From Diospyros lotus (lineage: Eukaryota; Streptophyta; Magnoliopsida; Ericales; Ebenaceae): a DNA stretch of 64,000 nucleotides. A model generated the notes under the pieces. It did no database searches. It saw only the letters and a program-made list of their open reading frames with translations, and was not told the origin of the DNA. Positions within the stretch are counted from its first letter, which is position 1; every line of letters starts with the position of its first letter. Position numbers and translations under genes: made by a program. Positions 59,624 through 64,000 of the stretch are shown piece by piece. The stretch is from positions 32,840,116 through 32,904,115 of the forward strand of contig NC_068347.1 of the NCBI RefSeq assembly GCF_014633365.1, in the 5' to 3' direction.

Positions 59624-59831
59624 AGAGCAGAAAAAATAAAAATAAAAAAAATAGTAAAAAATGAGAAAAATATTAAAATTAATAAAAATATTTCTGAGCT
59701 TATCAAAACAATGTTAGCTACCTTCTCATCAGTCATCCCCTCTTACTGTACAGAGCTAAGAATTTGCGGCACTTTTTGGCATCTTTAGATTGATCAATCT
59801 TTTTCTACTCTGATAAGTCATACTAGTACTC
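59624..59831 (+). other. 3' flank of the DUF247 gene
   Basis: AATAAA overlaps the stop codon region (59619-59624) and AATAAA-type words recur at 59635-59650. Either could serve in polyadenylation. No other feature is seen. Confidence 0.4.
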
Positions 59832-59998
59832 TATGTTGCACAAAAATGGAAAAAAGAAATGTTTCTGATGGGAAACGGAAATGGATATTTTTTTAAAAAA
59901 ATAGGTATAAATAGGGTCCAAAACGGGAATAAGAAACGTTTCCGAAATGTTTCGAAAACGAGAAAACGGCACCTATAAAGTATTTTCGTGCAACATAG
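59832..59998. mobile_element. MULE-type MITE, 167 bp
   Basis: Inverted ends TATGTTGCAC(A/G)AAAAT are flanked by near-perfect 9-bp duplications CTAGTACTC (59823-59831) and CTAGTAATC (59999-60007), an 8/9 match. The interior has self-complementary 'GAAACGTTTCCGAAATGTTTC'. Confidence 0.75.
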
Positions 59999-60007
59999 CT
60001 AGTAATC

Positions 60008-61548
60008 AGGGATTATCATCATTAATACCAATTTTCATATAAAATAGTGATTGACTAATGAATATGCTTTGTCACTCTAACTCATTATTTGAAGAGTAGC
60101 CTCAAGTTGGTGTTACAAATGTCAATAATAAAATATATATATATATATATATATTTTTGCACGAGTATACGATTTTAAGGCTTAAGAATGATCATATATT
60201 ATCAGATACATATTTTAGTCATGTCATTCTTAGGTTATTTAAGCGAATAATCGAATGTTTACATCACTAATATTGACATTTACGTCAAAAATCTTTCAAT
60301 TCTTAAGAAAGTTTGTCTAATGATGATTGAGAGTTAGCTTTTTTAGCACAGACTTTTGAAAATGTCCTTTTGTCTCTGTATTATATAGTTTTCTTTTTAT
60401 TGTTTATTTGTTTAGAGGATTTTCATTGTTTGTTTGTTTAGTCTTTTGTTGTGATACTTAGAGTATGTTCTAACATTAAAATATAAACATTTTCATGGTT
60501 TTTTGTTTAATGAAATTCTTATTTATAGAAAAAATCTAACAACAATATAAAGATTTTTTTAATATTTCTTCAAACATAATTAAGGTACCAGATATGTGCA
60601 TTTTATTTATATAATTGATATGAAAATACATGTTTACATAATATTATGTAGAATAATATGAAATAAAACATAAAAAAATAATTTTACAAGTGTCAGTTTC
60701 TATTTTTGAAAAATTCGTGCAAGTGTTAGTTTCTCAAATAATTTTACCTTTACACCATAACTTATTTTCATAAAATAAATAAATTATAATACTCAAAAAC
60801 CATCCAATAAATATTTATTTAATTTATTTTACACATATTTTATAATTAATACGAACGCTTAGGAAAAAACATTTGAACGGCAGTATTAAAAAATAGATAT
60901 GAAGACATACACCAAAATCGAGTCATCGTGTTGATAAAAATTAAAATATAATGATCAAATTATTAAAAATGTAATTTACTACTTTGCTAATGAAACTTAA
61001 GATTAAATAGAATTTAATTCCAAGCAAGATGAGTCATAAAAAAATCGCTATGGATGGTTGGCAGTTGAATGGAAATATTATACTCATAAATAAATTTAAT
61101 AGATAATTTTTATAAGTTAATGTAACATTTATAAATTTATAAGAGTTTTATTAATTTATAAAATTATTGTTAATTTTTTGTCATATTAATTTATAAAAAT
61201 AATTTATAGGTATAGGATTTAAGAAACAACCCAACGTTGACTCACCAAAACCCCTTATGAAGATTAATCACCATTTAATTTAGCAAATTAAGTTTGCTTT
61301 CTAAATTATTTTGAAAAAAACAAGCAATACTTTGCCTGTACACAAAAGAAAGTTAATATAGAGATTCATAATATTAGATTTTATTTAGTCACCACAAATA
61401 TATATATATATATACTTAAATTTATTTTTTGAAATTATTAAAGTTTAATAAGATTAAAAAAATACTAACACCAAATGTAGTGTTTGCTTGTATAATAGAA
61501 ATAGATAACAAAAAATTAACCCCAATAAAACTATATAGAAAAAAAATA
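60008..61548. other. AT-rich intergenic DNA
   Basis: TA repeat at 60130-60153. 61225-61400 is another copy of the CACCAAAACCCC...CTTTGCCTGTACACAAAAG block seen at 54.2 and 57.3 kb. No gene is visible. Confidence 0.55.
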
Positions 61549-62615
61549 GGGCTATTAGTATCAAAAGCAAAAACTTTTCGAGTTGTGACGATTTTATCCA
61601 ATCCTTCAAATTTTGACAATTAAGGACGAATTTGTAAAATTAATAGTAATTTTAGTCAAATTGAAATAACGGGTTGCCTGTCAACCCTTGACCACATGAT
61701 ACAATTTTATTAAATACAACTTTATAACAACTTAACAATTTTGTTAGCCAAATTGAAATAATAGCTTTGTACAATTTTTTATAATAAAATATTAAATACA
61801 TTTTTTTGATTGTGTGAGTTTAATTTTTTTGTTACAGGAAGATTAGCTAAACAAAGTATCCTCACTTTCTTTTTAAATAGCTCCAAACAAACAGTCCATT
61901 ACATCTCAAATCAATTTTTTAGATAGTTCCACAACAAATCACCCTCACTCTCATTTTATTTTTAAATAGTCCTTAAAATCTTATGAAAATTTAAATACAT
62001 TCAGTGTAATGGCAATAGAAAAGAAGAAGCTTTGGAGATTTGGGCACAGTTAAATACTTTCAACTATTGCCATTGCCATTGACTACGATAGTGGTCTAAG
62101 TAGGACCAAAAAAAAAAAATTGTCCTAGTTGAAAAGTCCAAACATAAATTTATGCAAAAAAAAAAAATCAACAAATAACAAAGTAATTTTATATGCAATA
62201 ATAAATAATTATTTTATGAAAGCAACTTATGTAATTCACACATATATACATTCATCAAATTTTTTTGAAATACAAAATAGAATATTATACTCCCTTAAAA
62301 ATGTGCAAAAAAAAAAAAAAAAACATAAACTCTCTTGCTATATTACACATAAATGTTAAAACAATCTCTTTCTTTTTAGAGTCACATAACAAATATATTA
62401 CATTTGAATGGTATATATATATTTTTTATAATAAAATGTTAAACTGTTATACAAAACTGTATTTAACAAAATTGTACGGCCAAACAGCCCGTTATTTCAA
62501 TTCGGCTAGAATTGCTACTAACTTTACAAATTCCGCCTTAATTGTCAAAATTAAAAGGATTGAATAAAATCGTCACAACTCGAAAAATTTTCTCTTTTTG
62601 GTGCGTTAATAGCCC
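61549..62615. mobile_element. Long-TIR (foldback/MULE-like) element, 1.07 kb
   Basis: The left 61549-61790 and the complement of 62375-62615 align over roughly 240 bases. Examples are GGGCTATTA at the tip, 'TTTTCGAGTTGTGACGATTT', 'AATTTTGACAATTAAGG' and 'AATTGAAATAACGGG'. The centre is AT-rich and non-coding. Flanking nonamers AAAAAAATA and AAATATATA match at 7 of 9 but are low-complexity, so the TSD is uncertain. Family is therefore unassigned. Confidence 0.75.
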
Positions 62616-62728
62616 AAATATATATATATATATATAATTAGGATATAACCACTAAGGGTGACTTAGACAGAAATCAAAATTCTATATTAAATATGGAATC
62701 ATGAGTTCAAACTTTTTTATTCTTCCAT

Positions 62729-64000
62729 TGTAAGCTCCCCGCCCGGATATCCCAATCACCCGATTTACCTAAACGGAAGCGCTTATGGAAGGGAAATAAA
62801 TGAAACACAAGACGGCGAAATTACCCTGGCATGCATGCATAAGAAAAACAACAGCGGAAGCAAAACTATATACATGCATGCACATATGTACCCCGCTAGA
62901 ACAGCGGTTACGGAGTATAAAAATATATACAGACACTTGTGCCAACAATAGGAGATACAAGGAACAACCCGGCACAATCAAAAATAGGAGACAAAAATCC
63001 TGTCAAAATATCAGAGACAACGGGGGCAAACTAACTATACACCTTACCGACTCAGCTGGTTGCTAGGTGGCGCGATCCTCGCCCTCAACTTTCACTTTAC
63101 CCTTACCTGAAATGATGGAAAGCAAGGTGAGTCGCAAGACTCAACAAGTTTATAAGAAAAAGAAAGCTATAAATTAAACAGACGAGGAGATCACTCCAAA
63201 CACAGTCTCGCACGTACACACAAGCTATGAGATGCAACAATACAATAGTGCAGCATAATAAAAGAACATACCAGTCCTTGTGGCTCACACAAGACACCCG
63301 GCACCCAAATCCCATACCAACCTGCCGCTGCCCTGAATGGCAACATATGTCTTCAACAAACTTGTGCGCACTCCTCGGGTCGGTACTCCTGACACCAAAG
63401 CCACTGAATAACCGAGCCCTAGGCTCCCTCGAAATGATACTCCCGTCCGAGACCATTGTATCCATAGTAACCATGCAATGCCCATATAAAATGTAAAGCG
63501 TAGTAAGCATCAACTAGATACACTGACACCCATACATCCAGGCATCAGGCTGATGCTTCGCCCACATAGTAAATCACACGCGATGCATATGCCCGTGCCA
63601 GATGCAACTAACAACATTAGAATGTCCGTGGCCAAGCACAACTAGATCATGAAAACCCCAACATACAGCCCGTACCCATGTGCACACCAAACCATGCAAC
63701 AAGAATAAAATGTAACCAGTCATACTATAACCACATAACGACAGACCTGATTAGCAGTGCCTGGCACCAGTTAACGGTCAGTGACTAGGAGTGTCCAATC
63801 GATGGCCTAGTTAAGACTGTACAACAGTCACTCCAACGTCACTGAACAGCCGACTCTTGCCCCCACTGCCCAACCGCTCTAGCCTATAAACAACCAGAAA
63901 TTCATAATAATACCCGAATAACTAAGAACCTATTCCCGAGCAAGTATGACATCATTCCCACATGCATGGGGGTGACACAAACCCCCGTAGGCAACTAGAA
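62729..64000 (-). mobile_element. Partial long LTR (Ty3-gypsy-like), cut by window end
   Basis: It starts TGTAAGCTCCCCGCCCGG at 62729, parallel to TGTAAGGCCCACTTCC of the solo LTR at 16770. About 390 bases in it carries AGCAAGGTGAGTCGCAAGAC, the counterpart of GATCAAGTGAGCCACAAGGC in that LTR. Composition is clearly GC-richer than the flank. No protein domains; small frames at 63103-63513 and elsewhere look incidental. The other end is outside the window. Confidence 0.55.

Overview
This is nuclear DNA of a flowering plant, probably a eudicot. The evidence is AT-rich intergenic DNA, GT-AG introns, two intact plant-specific DUF247 genes, Ty1-copia and Ty3-gypsy LTR elements, a CACTA element, Mutator-like (MULE) elements and Tourist-like MITEs. 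The species cannot be named from the sequence. Only two genes look functional: a three-exon DUF247 gene (43318-45691) and a DUF247 gene with an uninterrupted coding region (58355-59623). Three further DUF247 pieces are broken: 2703-3115 on the minus strand, 3338-4672 and 47690-48043. The window is therefore a decaying DUF247 cluster embedded in transposons. I recognise no RNA gene, CRISPR array or other host gene.

Layout, left part. 1-1454 is the edge of a long LTR. 1455-1893 is a small array of the TTTAGTGACGG type. 2.7-7.3 kb holds DUF247 remnants and flanking sequence that is duplicated at 47.6-49.3 kb. 7341-9365 is a MULE with a perfect 9-bp target site duplication (TSD). 9790-14889 is a nest of three MULE-type elements: an outer element, a second copy of the same family inside it, and a member of the 7.3-kb family inserted into the outer element's terminal repeat. 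16770-20383 is a 3.6-kb solo LTR carrying ten copies of the palindrome CATTCGAATG.

Middle part. 20600-29573 is a CACTA element of 8,974 bp with CACTA...TAGTG ends and an AAA TSD. It is filled with short inverted repeats, includes an ~890-bp higher-order tandem repeat, and has a GC-rich stretch with three CACGTG boxes but no transposase. From 29590 to about 34150 a minisatellite is split by a pol-less copia element (30010-32089) and a solo LTR (32179-34069). 35404-41924 is a full-length but inactivated Ty1-copia element with 691-bp LTRs (about 97% identical by eye). Its RNase H region is split by an ~860-bp TIR element.

Right part. 42-43.3 kb carries repeated promoter-proximal modules, then the first DUF247 gene. 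Low-complexity DNA, a DUF247 fragment, the duplicated flank and MITE-like elements follow. 50299-53400 is a solo LTR containing a second solo LTR. After a Tourist-like element and repeated blocks comes the second DUF247 gene, then a 167-bp MULE-type MITE, a 1.07-kb long-TIR element, and another long LTR running off the window.

The two genes probably act independently. DUF247 proteins are membrane-anchored plant proteins, mostly of unknown biochemical role; some grass members are self-incompatibility determinants. No operon-like cooperation is implied. The window is most informative as a record of nested transposition: most insertions can be ordered by their TSDs.
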